A stretch of 64,000 bases of DNA, from NCBI RefSeq assembly GCF_016801865.2, contig NC_068939.1, forward strand, positions 73,336,100 through 73,400,099, given 5' to 3'. This document shows positions 34,449 to 47,049 of this stretch, one piece after another. Below the pieces are notes generated by a model that saw only the letters and a list, made by a program, of their open reading frames with translations, made no database searches and was not told the DNA's origin. A program made the position numbers and the translations under genes. Position 1 is the first letter of the stretch, and the number at the start of each line of letters is the position of its first letter. The DNA is from Culex pipiens pallens (Eukaryota; Arthropoda; Insecta; Diptera; Culicidae).

Positions 34449-36404
34449 CAGTGTTGGAATTCGAGCGAGAAGAAGGAAAGCATGTCTCGCTCGCGAGAGA
34501 GAGAGAGACCTTGTAGTACTTTTCTCTTCTCGCTCGCGCTCGCATTTTGTTCGCGTTTTCGCTCTCACCGCGAGCGCTCGCGAGCGTTTTGTGCTAGCCG
34601 TTCGTCCCAAGCTAGCAATTTCTTTATCAGGCTTCAATCGCTTTGTTGTTTTTTGTTCGTTTCTAACACGTTAAACTTCTCGCGAACGGGCAATTCTGGC
34701 TCGCGAGAAATTCCGTTCGCGAGCGGAGCACTATGGGCCATCTCCATACAAACAGGCGGCCAAATTATTTTTTTGCTTTTTAAATGTTTTTTCATACAAA
34801 TTTGGGTAATTGTATGGTATAGAAATGATATACGTCGATTTTTATGACTTTTCATGTTTTTCAATAGTTGATTGTTTATCATAAATAGTTTTTTCATATA
34901 TTTGCAAGTACAACAGAATTGCGTATACATTGTATTGCAAGTTTATATTATTAAATTATGGATAAGCTAATACATCCGCACTTTAAGGACACAACCCCTC
35001 TCTCCTCTTTCTTTCATCCAACCTCCTCACCCCCCCCCTCCCCTCCCCCCAACCCTCCCCTCCCCTCCAACCCTCCCCCCCTGCCCTCCCCCCCTCCCCT
35101 CCCCTTCTCCCCTCCCCTCCTCCCCTCCAACAAAATTTTGTTTAGCGTAATAAATTAATTTTAAGTCAAATATTTATTACTTACTGCTGTGTGTTTCTTT
35201 TTGTGAGTCCATGCCATGTAACTTGAGACCCATTCCGGGGGGGGGGGGTGTGGGGGGGCACCCTTACGGGCATAAATTGCGAAAATTTTAATTGTTAAAT
35301 CAAATAACAGAAAAATTAATTTTATTTAAAATATTAATTATGAAGTAAAACGATAAAATACAAAACATATTCTAACTAATCCTAATGTTCTTGTTCAGGA
35401 AAATTCATTTGATTTTAGAGTTTCTGACGGCTTCAGGATATGTTAAAGGTACTTTTTATGATGTTTTGTACTAACCAACATAGAACTTAAATGTGGATCA
35501 GTTTCATGGTTGAATCGCAGAAATTAATCAATACTTTTTTCGGTATCAAACTGAGATTCTCCAATTTCGCTTGAGAAACTTCGATACGAATACCTTATTT
35601 TGACTAAGGTACTCAATTTAAATGTAGGCAACAGAAAATTCCAATCAAGTCATTTCGAACTTCTTGAAACCAGGTATTGATTTTTGAAGGGACAATGCCC
35701 ACGAAGTAGGTAGCAAAGCAAGTGAAATAAACGGGCGCATATGCATATTGCAGCAAATTTTGATAAAACGTAAATGTTCAAAATGGCATATCTCCGAAAA
35801 CGCAAAAAATCGCAGGCTGGAAATTTCAGCAATGTTAGATTATGATCCAATCTTTCGAGTGATTTTAGTTTCATGTTAAGCATCGGTTAGCAAAAAAAGT
35901 ACTCGATTAACAAACACAAAAAAAAAATAAGTTTTGTCAAAAAAATGCTCCAGTTATTCGATGAAAACTTCAGTTTTTGGTTTGCAAACAACATTTTATA
36001 TATTAATAATTTCAAAGCATATCTCATTACCTTTCCAATGATGTATAATTGTCCTAATAAAATATTTAAAATGGCTGAGCTATGTTAAAATTAAACAATC
36101 AGCCTTTTTTACGAAAAACGCTAGTTTTTTACTCCATTTTTTGACCTTCAGCTTGCGTATCTCCGAAATGAACAAATTTAGAGCTTTGAAAATTTGGATT
36201 TTTCTTAGTTAGAATGTTTACTTTCGAGAAAAAAATACCAAAAAATATTTGGACAAGGTCACTTTTTTGAAACTTGGCCACCCAATGTACCATAGTGCGG
36301 AGGAGAGCACGGGCAATCGGCGAGTTTCTCTCGGCAGCGCGAGACTCGTTGCGAGAACTCGAGAGAGAGTATTTTTTCTCGCAAGCGCAAAAATACCAAC
36401 ACTG
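34449..36404. mobile_element. Non-autonomous hAT element, TSD ACTACAAT
   Basis: The ends are CAGTGTTGG at 34449 and CCAACACTG at 36404, with perfect 8-bp ACTACAAT outside (34441-34448 and 36405-36412). GCTCGCGAGAG-type words crowd both ends (34480-34740 and 36290-36400) and are likely subterminal binding sites. The interior has C- and G-runs and AT-rich sequence but no transposase. Confidence 0.88.
35028..35130 (+). repeat. C-rich low-complexity tract (CCCTCC)n
   Basis: About 100 bp of CCCTCCCC/CCAACCC with hardly any G, inside the hAT element. A G-run follows at 35237-35262. The open frame across it is an artefact of composition. Confidence 0.9.
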
Positions 36405-36412
36405 ACTACAAT

Positions 36413-37495
36413 TCAGAAGCAATAATATTTGAAAAATATGATTTTTTAGGAAATATTGATATTTTATACAAAAGTCAAAACTCGAAATTTTGGAAAAGTT
36501 ACGCTTCGAATCTTTTTAGACTTAACCTCGAATGCATTTTTTTTAATTTCAGAAGTGCATTATGGGTCGCAAGATAATTATATTTAATTTAGAAAAACTT
36601 AATAGATTGACATTATTAGAAAAAATAAAGGGTACACAGTCTTCAATGTTAGTCTATGATTAAGTTAAAAAAATATGCATCGATATTGCACTTTGTCGAT
36701 CTATTATGAGAAGCCAGAAAGAATACATTCACGCAAGCGTAAATGTGCTGGCGTTTATGCTTCGACTTGACGACTTGTCGAGCGAGAACGAGCCATTTGA
36801 TGTTCAGTATATGATTCTGTATAAAACCAAAAATTAAATGGGAAAAAGGGAAAAAATAAGACGAAAAACACTAATATGGCTATGTCTCTGGAAATACATT
36901 TTGGAAAAGCTTCAAATTTTGAACCCAAGCAGTTTATGACGCATGTTTTCGAATGGCTTTTTGTTTGAAACTGATTTTTTTTTAATTTGATAATGTTATC
37001 TGAAAAATTGTCCAAAAAATACTTCTAAAAATGGCTTTGACCACATTTACTGGTCGATAATTGTGAATCGAAAAATAAAATGTTCGTCTCCGACCCCACG
37101 GCTACAAATCTGAAATATAAAAATTGTGGGTTTTACGAGCGGTTTTCCGATGATGGAAGACACAATTTTTTAAGAGCGGATACAGACATCGCACAAGTAT
37201 TTCAGAAAAAGAGCTCTCAAAAATCAGGCTTTGAGTTCCGGGTTTCGGTCCAAAATTCAATCGAAAGAGCGCATCATAACCATTAAAGGATTTTTTTCTG
37301 GCACGATTCTCCGCCGGACACGAATTTTTTAAGATTTCTGAAAAAAGCGTTTTTTTAAAAGCAAACCTTAAACCTTTCTTTTGTAAGAAAGTCAAAAAAG
37401 TTGTATGAAGAAAAAACATCCCTCCAAAAATAAAGAAAGGCTAACACAATTTTCTACAATACTCCTGAGACATAGTTTTTTTAAGTTTCATCTAG
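36413..37495. other. Unassigned sequence, no gene
   Basis: AT-rich, with GAACGAGCCATTTGATG at about 36786 and CTCCGACCCCACGGCTAC at 37088. It is possibly old repeat. No coding exon is supported. Confidence 0.35.
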
Positions 37496-37499
37496 GGAC

Positions 37500-38780
37500 G
37501 TAAACACTTTTTCAAATCTTTTTTGTATGGAACGTAGACAATCGGTGTTCACAACAACGTTCGAAGCATGATGCCCACCATCATTTATAACCATTACAGA
37601 GTAAATCGCATTATTTATCGCATGCGGATTAGGATGATCCACAACCCGCTATGTATCAACCCTCCCAGGCCCTTGCAGCTGCCATAAAAAGCCCCATCGA
37701 TACATCTTTTGTCTCCGCTGCCACGGCCAGTTTGGCGCACGCGTTTTTCCACGGACCATTTGCCGGCTTTGCCATAAAGCATGACAGAGTTCCGTACTTT
37801 GTATGGTAATGAAGGCTCGTAACTCGGTGCAGCAGCAGCGGCATCAAGTAGGACACGCGTCAGCGTCCTTAAAATCAGATTTGAGACAAGCGCAGTCCTT
37901 CAAAATCTGAATCTGGGTCGGCAGCAGGCGTGACATCGTCGCTCCGGGACTTGGACAGTTGCCCTTTGAGGAATGGGACAACGTCAAGGGAATTACAGTG
38001 AAATCCTGATAGTTTGAATTGATCGTAAATGCTGTAAAGTTGTGTGCTATAATTGTAAGCCAACTGCCAACAATGAGTGTCAAAAAATCAGAAAAAAATC
38101 AGCTTGTCCTTGAAATGCGTCACAACACACTTCTGTGATGTGATGTGAAATGTTACATGTTACTCCTCCTTCCTTCTTTGAATACTACTGCTGTTGCCAT
38201 CTTGGCGCCAACCGCCATAAAACGCGCTTTGTCTCCACAACTTTGAGAGCGCAGATTTCAGCTTGGTACGAGTTCGGGAGAAGTTTTAATAATTTCAAAG
38301 TTGTTTGTAAAGTTTCTGCTCTCGTCACGTTTTTTTTTTGTTATCACCCAAGTTCATCTCGAATCCCACAAACAGGCGATCAATCATGGATTGTTTTTCC
38401 CAAATGAAACTGATTTTGACGTTTCAAGATTTGTTCTTGCTGGTTTAGCCGGAAATATCCATCTCAATTTATTTCCCACAATTTTCTTATGTCAGACACA
38501 ATAAATGTCATGTGTGTGTGTGTACGGCGTTTGAAATGTTCCATGTTTGAGAGTTGTTTATTGCCTTCAATGTCCTGGCGATGAATGGTGCGAAATATGC
38601 AACAGCTCTCCGCCTTTCTGGCCGTAAAGGGCAACCCCGAATTCTGTGGGGGCGGTTATGTGGACGACACGCGTCTTTCTATCATAAATCTTGTTGCTTG
38701 CTGGAAGATTCGAGTATATTTTTCTATGTTGAAAGTTGACATCCCATAAGATAAATTTTGAAAATTGTAAGGAATTCAAT
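37500..38780. other. Single-copy island with TTTATGGC-type sites
   Basis: GC-richer, non-repetitive DNA. GCCATAAAAAGCCCCATCG (37680), GCCATAAAGCATGAC (37771) and CGCCATAAAACGCGC (38212) share the TTTATGG core bound by posterior Hox and Caudal-type factors. Overlapping frames on both strands lack domains. An enhancer seems likelier than an exon. Confidence 0.4.
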
Positions 38781-39257
38781 GACCAATTCTCTGAGATTTC
38801 GGTCATTCGATTTTTTTTGTATTTTTTAATCCGGTTGAAACTTTTTTAATGCCTTCGGTATGCCCAAAGAAGCCATTTTGCATCATTAGTTTGTCCATAT
38901 AATTTTCCATACAAATTTGGAAGCTGGCCATACAAAAATGTTGTAGGATAATTCAAAAATCTGTATCATTTGAAGGAATTTTTGATCAATTTGGTGTCTT
39001 CGGCAAAGTTGTAGGTATGGATATGGACTACACTGAAAAAAATGATACACGGTAAAATTTTTTTTGGTGATTTTTAATTTCACTTTTTGTCACTAAAACT
39101 TGATTTGCAAAAAAACACTATTTTTATTTTTTTATATGTTTCAGAGAACATCAAATGCCAACTTTTCAGAAATTTCCAGAATGGGCAAAAAATTTTTGAC
39201 CGAGTTATGATTTTTTGAATGAATACAGATTTTTCAAAAAATATTGGTCGCCAAATT

Positions 39258-39831
39258 TCAACTTCATTTTTCGATATAAAATCGAATTTGCAATCAAAAA
39301 GTTCTTTACTACAGTGCACCGTTTTCAAGTTATAGGCATTTTTAGATAACTTTTTGAAAATAGTTGCAGTTTTTCATTTTTTTGAATTAGTGCCCCTTGT
39401 TTGCCCACCTCTGAAAAAAATATTTTTGAAAAGCTGAGAAAATTTTCTATATTTTGCTTTTTTGAACATTGTTGATACGACCCATAGTTGCTGAGATATT
39501 GCCATGCAAAGGTTAAAAAACAGGAAAATTGATGTTTTTCAACTTCATTTTTCGATGTAAAATCGAATTTGCAATCAAAAAGTACTTTAGTGATTTTTTG
39601 ATAAAGTGCACCGTTTTCAAGTTATATGCATTTTAGGTTAACTTTTTTGAAAATAGTTGCAGTTTTTCATTTTTTAAAATTAGTGCCCATGTTTTCCCAC
39701 CTCTGAAAAAAATATTTTTGAAAAGCTGAGAAAATTTTCTATATTTTGCTTTTTTGATCTTTGTTGATACGACCCATGGTTGCTGAGATATTGCCATGCA
39801 AAGGTTAAAAAACAGGAAAATTGATGTTTTC
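39258..39831 (+). repeat. Tandem duplication of about 290 bp in A5
   Basis: The block from TTCATTTTTCGATATAAAAT to AGGAAAATTGATGTTTTTC is followed directly by a second version starting at about 39541. Other A copies have this block once. Confidence 0.8.
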
Positions 39832-40165
39832 TAAGTCTCACCCAAACAACCCACCATTTTCTAATGCCGATATCTCAGCAACTAATGGTCCGATTTACAA
39901 TGTCAAAATATGAAACATTCTTGAAATTTTCCGATCTGTTCGAAAAAAATATTTTCAAAAATTTAAAATCAAGACTAACATTTCAAACGGGCCACACATT
40001 CAATATTACGCCCTTTTGAAATGTTAGTCTTGATTTAAAAATTTTCAAAATATTTTTTTCGAAGCGATCGGAAAATTTCACAAATGTTTCATAGTTTAAC
40101 ATTGTAACTCGGACCATTAGTTGCTGAGATATCGAAAATGATGGGTTGTTTGGGTGAGACTACGA

Positions 40166-41019
40166 GCATGAGCATGAGCATGAGCATGGTTGACTGCCAA
40201 TGAGCTGCTACTCCGTTATTGACAGATCAGCTGAAGTTAAACAATGAATCAAAAATGATCAGTGGGAGCCAACCATCCGTTCACTGTTTAACCCCTGAAG
40301 ACCCCGACTTTATTAGTCAATACCGGCGCCCTCCCAAGAAGCCTGCAGTTAGTCCGATAGTTGAAGTTGCAGACTCATCAAGCACATAGTTTTTCGCTAT
40401 ATACTTGTTGATACCGCTTGAGACCGTTGAATCCACAGCATCTCCTTCAAGCATCACGTGATTTTTTTTTGGGTTAGTAGGATAAGGTATTGGCTTTTCG
40501 ATGCCTCCCGAGCTACGATGCTATGGGGAGGACTTTCATAACAAACCCGTCGGCGAGCCTTCCGAGCAACGATGCTATGGGAAGGTCTTTCTAATTAGCA
40601 CACCAAAACACTCGCGCACAGGTATTTAAATACTGAATAAATGTAATTTTTCATCACGATTACCCAGACGACATTGATGATATAGGAAGGACTTTTTTAC
40701 AGTCATTTACAGTAATACTTAAACTTATTTTAATGCAACAATTCACACGACGTCGTGCCTCCCGATCAACGATGATGTAGGAAGGACTTGAGCAAGCCAA
40801 TCAGGATGAAACACGAAATAAAATTCTCTTCTTTTCACACACAATGCCACATCATTGACTGCGCGTCACCACCCAACAAATTGAACTGATTTTCTTCTGC
40901 TTGTGGGCAAGCCAACCAGGATGAAACACGAAATAAAATTCTCTTCTTTTCACACACAATGCCACATAATTGACCGCGCGTCACCACCCAACAAATTGAA
41001 CTGATTTTCTTCTGCTTCA
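40166..41019 (-). mobile_element. Retroposon with 23-bp TSD and (GCATGA)n tail
   Basis: The 23-bp target copy, GGGTTGTTTGGGTGAGACTA plus CGA, lies at 40143-40165 and 41020-41042. The left edge has four GCATGA units, which on the minus strand form a 3' tail. Two 115-bp direct repeats (from 40792 and 40907) lie at the opposite, 5' end. In between, three CCTCCCGAGC...GGGAGG inverted repeats occur. No long frame, so it is a SINE or internally deleted LINE. Confidence 0.75.
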
Positions 41020-41847
41020 GGGTTGTTTGGGTGAGACTACGAAAACATTAATTTTCCTGTTTTTTAACCTTTGCATGGCAATATCTCAGCAACTAAGGGT
41101 CGTATCAACAATGTTCAAAAAAGCAAAATATAGAGAATTTTCTCAGCTTTTCAAAAATATTTTTTTCAGTGGTGGGCAAACATGGGCACTAATTTTAAAA
41201 AATTGAAAAACTGCGACTATTTTCAAAAAAGATAACTAAAAATGTCTATAACTTGAAAACGGTGCACTTTATCAAAAAATCACTTGAATACTTTTTGATT
41301 GCAAATTCGATTTTACATCGAAAAATGAAGTTGAAAAATTTTTGGAACCAATGTTTCGATTTTTTGAAAAAATCTGTAATGATTCAAAAAATAATAACTC
41401 AGTCAAAAATGTTTGCCCATTCTGGAAATTTCAGAAAAGTTGGCATTTTATGTCTTCTAAAACATATCAAAAAATAAAAAAAATTAAAAAAAGTGTTTTT
41501 TTGCAAATCAAGCTTAAGTGACAAAAAGTTAAATTAAAAATTGCCAATTTTTTTTACCGTGTATCATTTTTTTCAGTGTAGTCCATATCCATACCTACAA
41601 CTTTGCCGAAGACACCAAATCGATCAAAAATTCCATCAAAAGATACAGATTTTTGAATTTTCACATATCATTTTTGTATGGACAGCTGCCAAATTTGTAT
41701 GGAAAATTATATGGACAAACTAATGATGCAAAATGGCTTCTTTGGGCATACCGAGGGCACCAAAAAAGTTTCAGCCGGATTAAAAAATACAAAAATTAAA
41801 ATTAAAGAAAAAAGACCGATTCCGTAGAGAACTGCTCTTACGAAAAT

Positions 41848-42395
41848 TGTGTGGCGAATAGATTCCCACTATCGGGTTTTTTTTTTATTTTGTCGTTTAG
41901 ACCACATTTCAAAAAAACTGTTTTAGTAAATGATTTTTGTATTGTTTTTAGGAGAAACATACCATCCTGCATTTTTCGTCAATCTTTTTGAAAAATTTTC
42001 GGCTATTTTCACAAAAGTTTTGAACAAAAAAAATCGTGACTTCACTTTAAAATTTGACTTTTAAACTTAAAAATCAAACAATCTCATAGAAGTGGCGTGT
42101 ATTTTTATTTCAGTGTATTTTTTTTTAGAAAACCCGTCCAATTTCAAGTTTGTCTTTGACCACTTTTTGATACGATGCAACGGCTTCGAGATACAGTAAT
42201 TTTTAAATTGCAAAATATAAAAATATTTAAATAACTTACGCCCTTCTTAAATGTTATTTTCGAGTACAATTGGCTCCATATACACAAAAATGGCTTATAT
42301 AGGCCTAGGATAACATGTCTACAAAGTTTCATTGAAATCGGAGAGGGTCGGGTACAAAGTACCAGAAAAATTCCTGATTTGAGCTGGAATTGCTC
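41848..42395 (-). repeat. Family D half-element
   Basis: It runs from GAATAGATTCCCACTATCGG to the outer end TTTGAGCTGGAATTGCTC, directly next to A5. It includes GCAACGGCTTCGAGATACAG and GGCTCCATATACACAAAAAT. Confidence 0.75.
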
Positions 42396-42790
42396 AAATG
42401 AAAAATGAATAAGCTATTTTCAAGATCTCGGGACAACAACAAAAAATGTAGTTCAAAAGATTTTCAGTACGAGTCATACAACGAAGTTTACCGAGTTTGC
42501 TGAAAAAATGAAGTTTTGCAACAAGTTGCTTACAACAGATTCTAAAAAAGCATTTTGAATGGAATTTTAAGTCAAACGTCCAGGTGTTATGTAAATTCAT
42601 CATTCAAATGGAAAAAAATGATGATGATGATACTAGTGCAGAAAAGTTCTACTTTGCAGCACCCATTTGAGCATAATAAAAAAAAACAAAAATATGAAGA
42701 ATTGATAAAAATAGATGTGCCAAACAACATATGTTTCGAAACTAATTCACTGTTACAAACGTTGTTTTCAAAATAACGCTATCTTTAAAT
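42396..42790. repeat. Family K relic
   Basis: AAGTTTTGCAACAAGTTGC and GCAGAAAAGTTCTACTTTGCAG match parts of the copy at 46560-47040. Confidence 0.45.
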
Positions 42791-43968
42791 CATTCAAGTA
42801 GTTCTCCAACAGCGAAAATCCAATCAGCTGAAATATCCTGAACGTGATAGGTATTCCGACAGAAACGCAATAAAACATAGGACAAAACGAAACCCAAGAA
42901 ATGGATTGCGAAAATCAAATTGTATCCACTGCCGAATCTTGACGGCTCCTGCTATCTTCTTTTTCCCACTGGAGAAGACCTTTTGGTGCGAGCCAGGTCA
43001 GGGAATAAGGGAGATCCGCAGCAGAAGCAAACAACCCAACCCGTCATACATAACTCTCCAACATGCCACCGGTGAACATGAAAAATGCGATTGCTTCATG
43101 TTCCAGTGGACTTTTTTTGGTTTGTTTCGTGTTTAAGAGAAATCTGATGTTTATCTGCACTGCCGTTAGCCATCAAATACATTGTTCTAATGTAGCTTTT
43201 TTTTCAACAAGTAATTCCTACTTTATTAAAAGTTAATGCGAATTGAAATCGTAATGTGAAACGACTAAAAACACAGCTGAGCATTTTCCCAGAATCCGCC
43301 CACAAATCCGCGCCGCCAAATCACTCATAAACACTGATTGTGTAACACTTTTTGTAACTCCTTCCAAGTAGCCACTCTCAACCCGAAAAGCTCTTCACGT
43401 CACACTCGATGTACGCCAACCAACTTGTATCGCGCGTTCTCAGGCTCTTCACCGCCACCGCCAAGTTCAAACAACCAACATTCGCAAGCTCTAATTGAAA
43501 ACTGAATACATTGCGTACCCCGCCAGTCATCGAGAGCATCCTTGTTGCGAATCCTGCTCGACGACTCTCAGCCGAAAGCTTAACCCAAAAAAAAAAACAT
43601 CAGAACAGAACAGAGTCTCTCATCTTTATTCCAAGTGAAAACACAAGCCGGCATCATCGTCAGCATCCATCGAACGGTAACGAAAGCGCGGACATTTCCC
43701 ATAATCCCCAACAGCAGATGCGACCATCATTCCAGTCAAGCGGGCAGGACCTCATCAACGGCGGAAAATCTCTTCTCTGCACGTGGGAATCGGAAGAAAA
43801 AAGTCACCACCACCAAACGGAGAGTGGATTCACACCCCAAAGTGTATGACGTAAACGATTTGGGTGGGCTTTCCGGCGGATGTTTTTTTCGCCTTGTAAT
43901 AGCGATGGGATAGTGGGTGAAATGGTGGACAAAAATTGGGAAATATTTAATTTATTCATCATAATTTC
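42790..43968. other. Single-copy island
   Basis: GC-richer from 43260 on. A 112-codon plus-strand frame (43511-43849) has no ATG at its start and overlaps another frame. It shows no domain, so it is not called. The region looks like conserved intron sequence. Confidence 0.4.
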
Positions 43969-44790
43969 GAGCAATTCCAGCTCAATCAGGATTTTTTTTG
44001 GTACTTTTGTACCCGACCCTCTCCGATTTCAATGAAACTTTGTAGACATGTTATCCTAAGCCTATATAAGCCATTTTTGTGTATATGGAGTAAATTGTAC
44101 TCGAAAATGACATTTGAGAAGGGCGTATGTTAGTTTGATATTTTTGTATTCTGTAATTTAAAAATGACTGTATCTCGAAGGCGTTGCATCGTACCAAAAA
44201 GTGGTCAAAGACAAACTTGTAGGAAATTGGACGGGCTTTCTGAAAAAAAATACACTGAAAGAAAAATACACGCCACTTCTATGGGATATTTCAATTTTAA
44301 TGTTTAAAAGTTAAATTTTAAGGTGATGACACGATTTTTTTCTCCAGACAATTCAACATAAAAGTCTCCATATTGACCATTGTCCTAAGTCCAATCCTTG
44401 CGAAGATACAGCGGTTTTAAAAATAAAAATGTTGAAAAACAGCTTTTTTGGTGGTATTTTGCATTTTCTATATGGCAGACTTGATTTTTTAGGCTCGAAA
44501 ATATTTTTACCGGAAAGCTCGTCCAATTTCCCATAAGTTTGCCTTTGACAGCTTTTCAATTTGACTCGTTTTAATATTTACGTAAGATAATTTACTGTTC
44601 AGATTTCTACCACACTGAAAAAAATATTCTGTTTTTAGTTATGAGCAATGTAATTAAGCTTATATCTGTAAGCCCATGCATCCAATCGAAAAGCTGTCAA
44701 AGGCAAACTCATGGGAAATTGGACGAGCTTTCCGATAAAAACATTTTCGAGACTGAAAAATCAAGTCTGTCATATAGAAAATGCTATATT
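43969..44790 (+). repeat. Family D foldback, shortened
   Basis: The outer end is GAGCAATTCCAGCTCAATCAGG. The left arm runs to about 44600, the loop holds ACCACACTGAAAAAAATATT, and part of the right arm (AGCTGTCAAAGGCAAACTCA) follows to 44785. Compared with 62394-64000, a central part of the left arm is deleted near 44338. Confidence 0.75.
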
Positions 44791-45393
44791 ATAATCATTT
44801 CAATTTCCCAAAATCCGTTTGTTTTAATCTTTTATTTTTTTATATGTTTAAGGGAACAAAAATTGCAACAAAACCGCAAGTATGGAAAAAATTTGGCGCT
44901 GAGCTGTTTTTAAATTTCGTTGTTTGGTAAAAATATAAATTTTTACCAAGTTTTTTTACTTCATTTTTTTACTTTTCTAATTTTTTGACAAATAATTTTA
45001 ACTTTAAAATGCAGGTGTTTCGATTTTTTAAAACAGTGTCCATGATTGTCGACTCATAAAAATATTTTTTTAAAAGGTTCAGAAAATTTACAATAAAATT
45101 GCCTAAGGAACAATAAAATGCAATAAGGCCGTTGTAAATATTTTTTGAAGTAACCAAAAATTTGAATTGCGTTTTCCCCTCAAGAAATCAGGACGCAACA
45201 AAAAAAAATTTCTAAAAACTTCAATAAATTTCAATTGAAATTTAAGTGCAATCAGCTGAAATCAATTTAAATTGCATTCCTTTGCGTATAGAATCATTTT
45301 TAGAAATCATTTTTAATTTTTGAAAATTTTCAATGTTTAGTAAAGCACAAAGTTTTATTTTCGCTAAAATTGTTGTTTTCGTCAAATCTTATC
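44791..45393. other. AT-rich sequence with an old repeat
   Basis: GGCCGTTGTAAATATTTTTT at 45126 and the CTCAAGAAATCAGGACGC that follows relate to 18049-18495. Nothing coding. Confidence 0.4.
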
Positions 45394-46530
45394 AGCAATT
45401 CCCCACAAAAACAGCATGATTCGAAAAAAAAGTTCTCCGATCGTGCTCAAAATATTTCTGGGGGTTCTTTGGCCGAAAAAATTAGACCCGTATTTTTTTT
45501 GTTTGGCCATTAGGGTGACCTATGCCGTGTTAGGGTGGTCCAAAAAATGGCAATTTTCGTCGATTTTCGCAAACAAATTTCATCCGATTTTAGCTGTGTT
45601 AGACGCAAAATAAAGGTGATTAGTTTGGCTATTTAGAAAAAATAGTAAAAAGTTTCAAAAATCTAGCTTAACATTTGAAAAGGTCGTATGAAAACTTAAA
45701 ATACTGTTTTGAAGGTCTCGGGACCAAAGAGCCTATATCTGAAAATATTTTTATTGGATTCCCCGGAAAATTTCACATAACAGATCAAAAAATGATGAAG
45801 TTATGGTTTCGATACTCTGAGATACGATTTTTTGAAAATAAAAATGACGGGAAAAAATCGACTTTTTCCACTAAAACTGCGATAACTTGAACATTTCAGC
45901 GATGACCTATACATGTTAGAGTACCAAAAGTTGCGTATTTCAAGTACGAAAATTTTGGTACCCTAACAGTTAAAGTGAAAAAAGACGATTTTTCCCGATT
46001 TCGTCATTTTCCCATTTTTGCGCGTGGCGCGTCGAAAAACCAAGTTTTTATTTTCAAAAAATCGTACCTCAAAGTATCGAAAACATAACTTCACCTTTTT
46101 TTTGATATGTTATGTGAAATTTTCCGAGGAATCCGATAAAAAAATTCAGACTAGGCTCTTTGGTCCCGAGACCTTCAAAACAACATTTTAAGTTTTCATA
46201 TGACCTTTTCAAATGTTAAGCTAGATTTTGGAAACTTTTTACTATTTTTTCTAAATAGCCAAACTAATCTCCTTTCTTTTGCGTCTAGGACAGCTAAAAT
46301 CGGATGAAATGGCGCGGAGATATGATTTTTTGAAAAAAATCGATTTTCGCAAAAACCAATCGACGAAAATTGCCATTTTTCGGACCACCCTGACACGGCG
46401 TAGGTCACCATAATAGCCAAACAAAAAATACGGGTCTAATTATTTCTGCCAAGGAACCCCCTGAAAAATTTTGAGCCCGATCGGAGAACCTTTTTTCGAA
46501 TGTCGAAACAGCATGTCGTGGGGAATTGCT
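45394..46530. mobile_element. Family C foldback C1, complete
   Basis: The ends are AGCAATTCCCCACAAAAACA and GTCGTGGGGAATTGCT. The arms of about 500 bp carry CTCCGATCG, TTAGACCCGTATTTTTT, GGTCTCGGGACCAAAGAG and AAAATCGTACCTCAAAG. Centre near 45960. No coding sequence. Confidence 0.85.
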
Positions 46531-46559
46531 TTTATATTTTTTGAAAACTATTGATTGCA

Positions 46560-47040
46560 AATCAACTGAACTAGTGTAAAACGTATTTTTTGCAATTCCG
46601 TCGTGAAACTACTTACTTTTCCTGTCATTTTTGAACGACAAAACAGCCTACTTTTCTGCACCAAAAATAACAGAATCGAATAGTAACCCTTTTCAAAATA
46701 AATGCTGAAAAGTTCTACTTTTCAGCACTGAAATGGATGCTGAAAAGTTGAACTTTTCAGCACTTGTTAGAAAAAGTTATACTTTTCAACATTTTTTTGG
46801 ATTTGAACGATTCATTGACTCAATGCATGGACATTTTTCCTATAATTCTGTCCAAAGGGTGTTTTTCGGAATTGCAAAAAACGTTGTATGGAACTCGTTG
46901 CAAAACTAGATTTTTCATCACTCGTCGTATTTACCTAACTCGGTGAACCTCGTTAGATAAATGTACGACTCGTGCTGAAAAAATCCTGTTTTTGCAACTT
47001 GTTGCATAAACTACTGTTAAAACACTTTTTGCATTCAAAT
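46560..47040. repeat. Family K palindromic repeat
   Basis: GCTGAAAAGTTCTACTTTTCAGC and GCTGAAAAGTTGAACTTTTC are nested hairpins. The flanks ACGTTGTATGGAACTCGTTG and GCAACTTGTTGCATAAAC are shared with the relics at 6600 and 42440. Confidence 0.55.
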
Positions 47041-47049
47041 GTTAAAACT

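Larger units (their letters stand above)
38783..41837. repeat. Family A foldback A5 with a retroposon in its right arm
   Basis: The left arm runs 38783-40005 and the right arm 40010-41837, ending CCGTAGAGAACTGCTC. The right arm is split by the insertion at 40166-41019. The left arm has an internal tandem duplication. Mirror-image short frames in the two arms are not genes. Confidence 0.8.

Noticed and set aside
43511..43849. 112-codon plus-strand frame in a single-copy island
   Set aside because: The frame does not begin with ATG, overlaps another frame of similar length, has no domain, and lacks flanking splice sites that would make it an exon.
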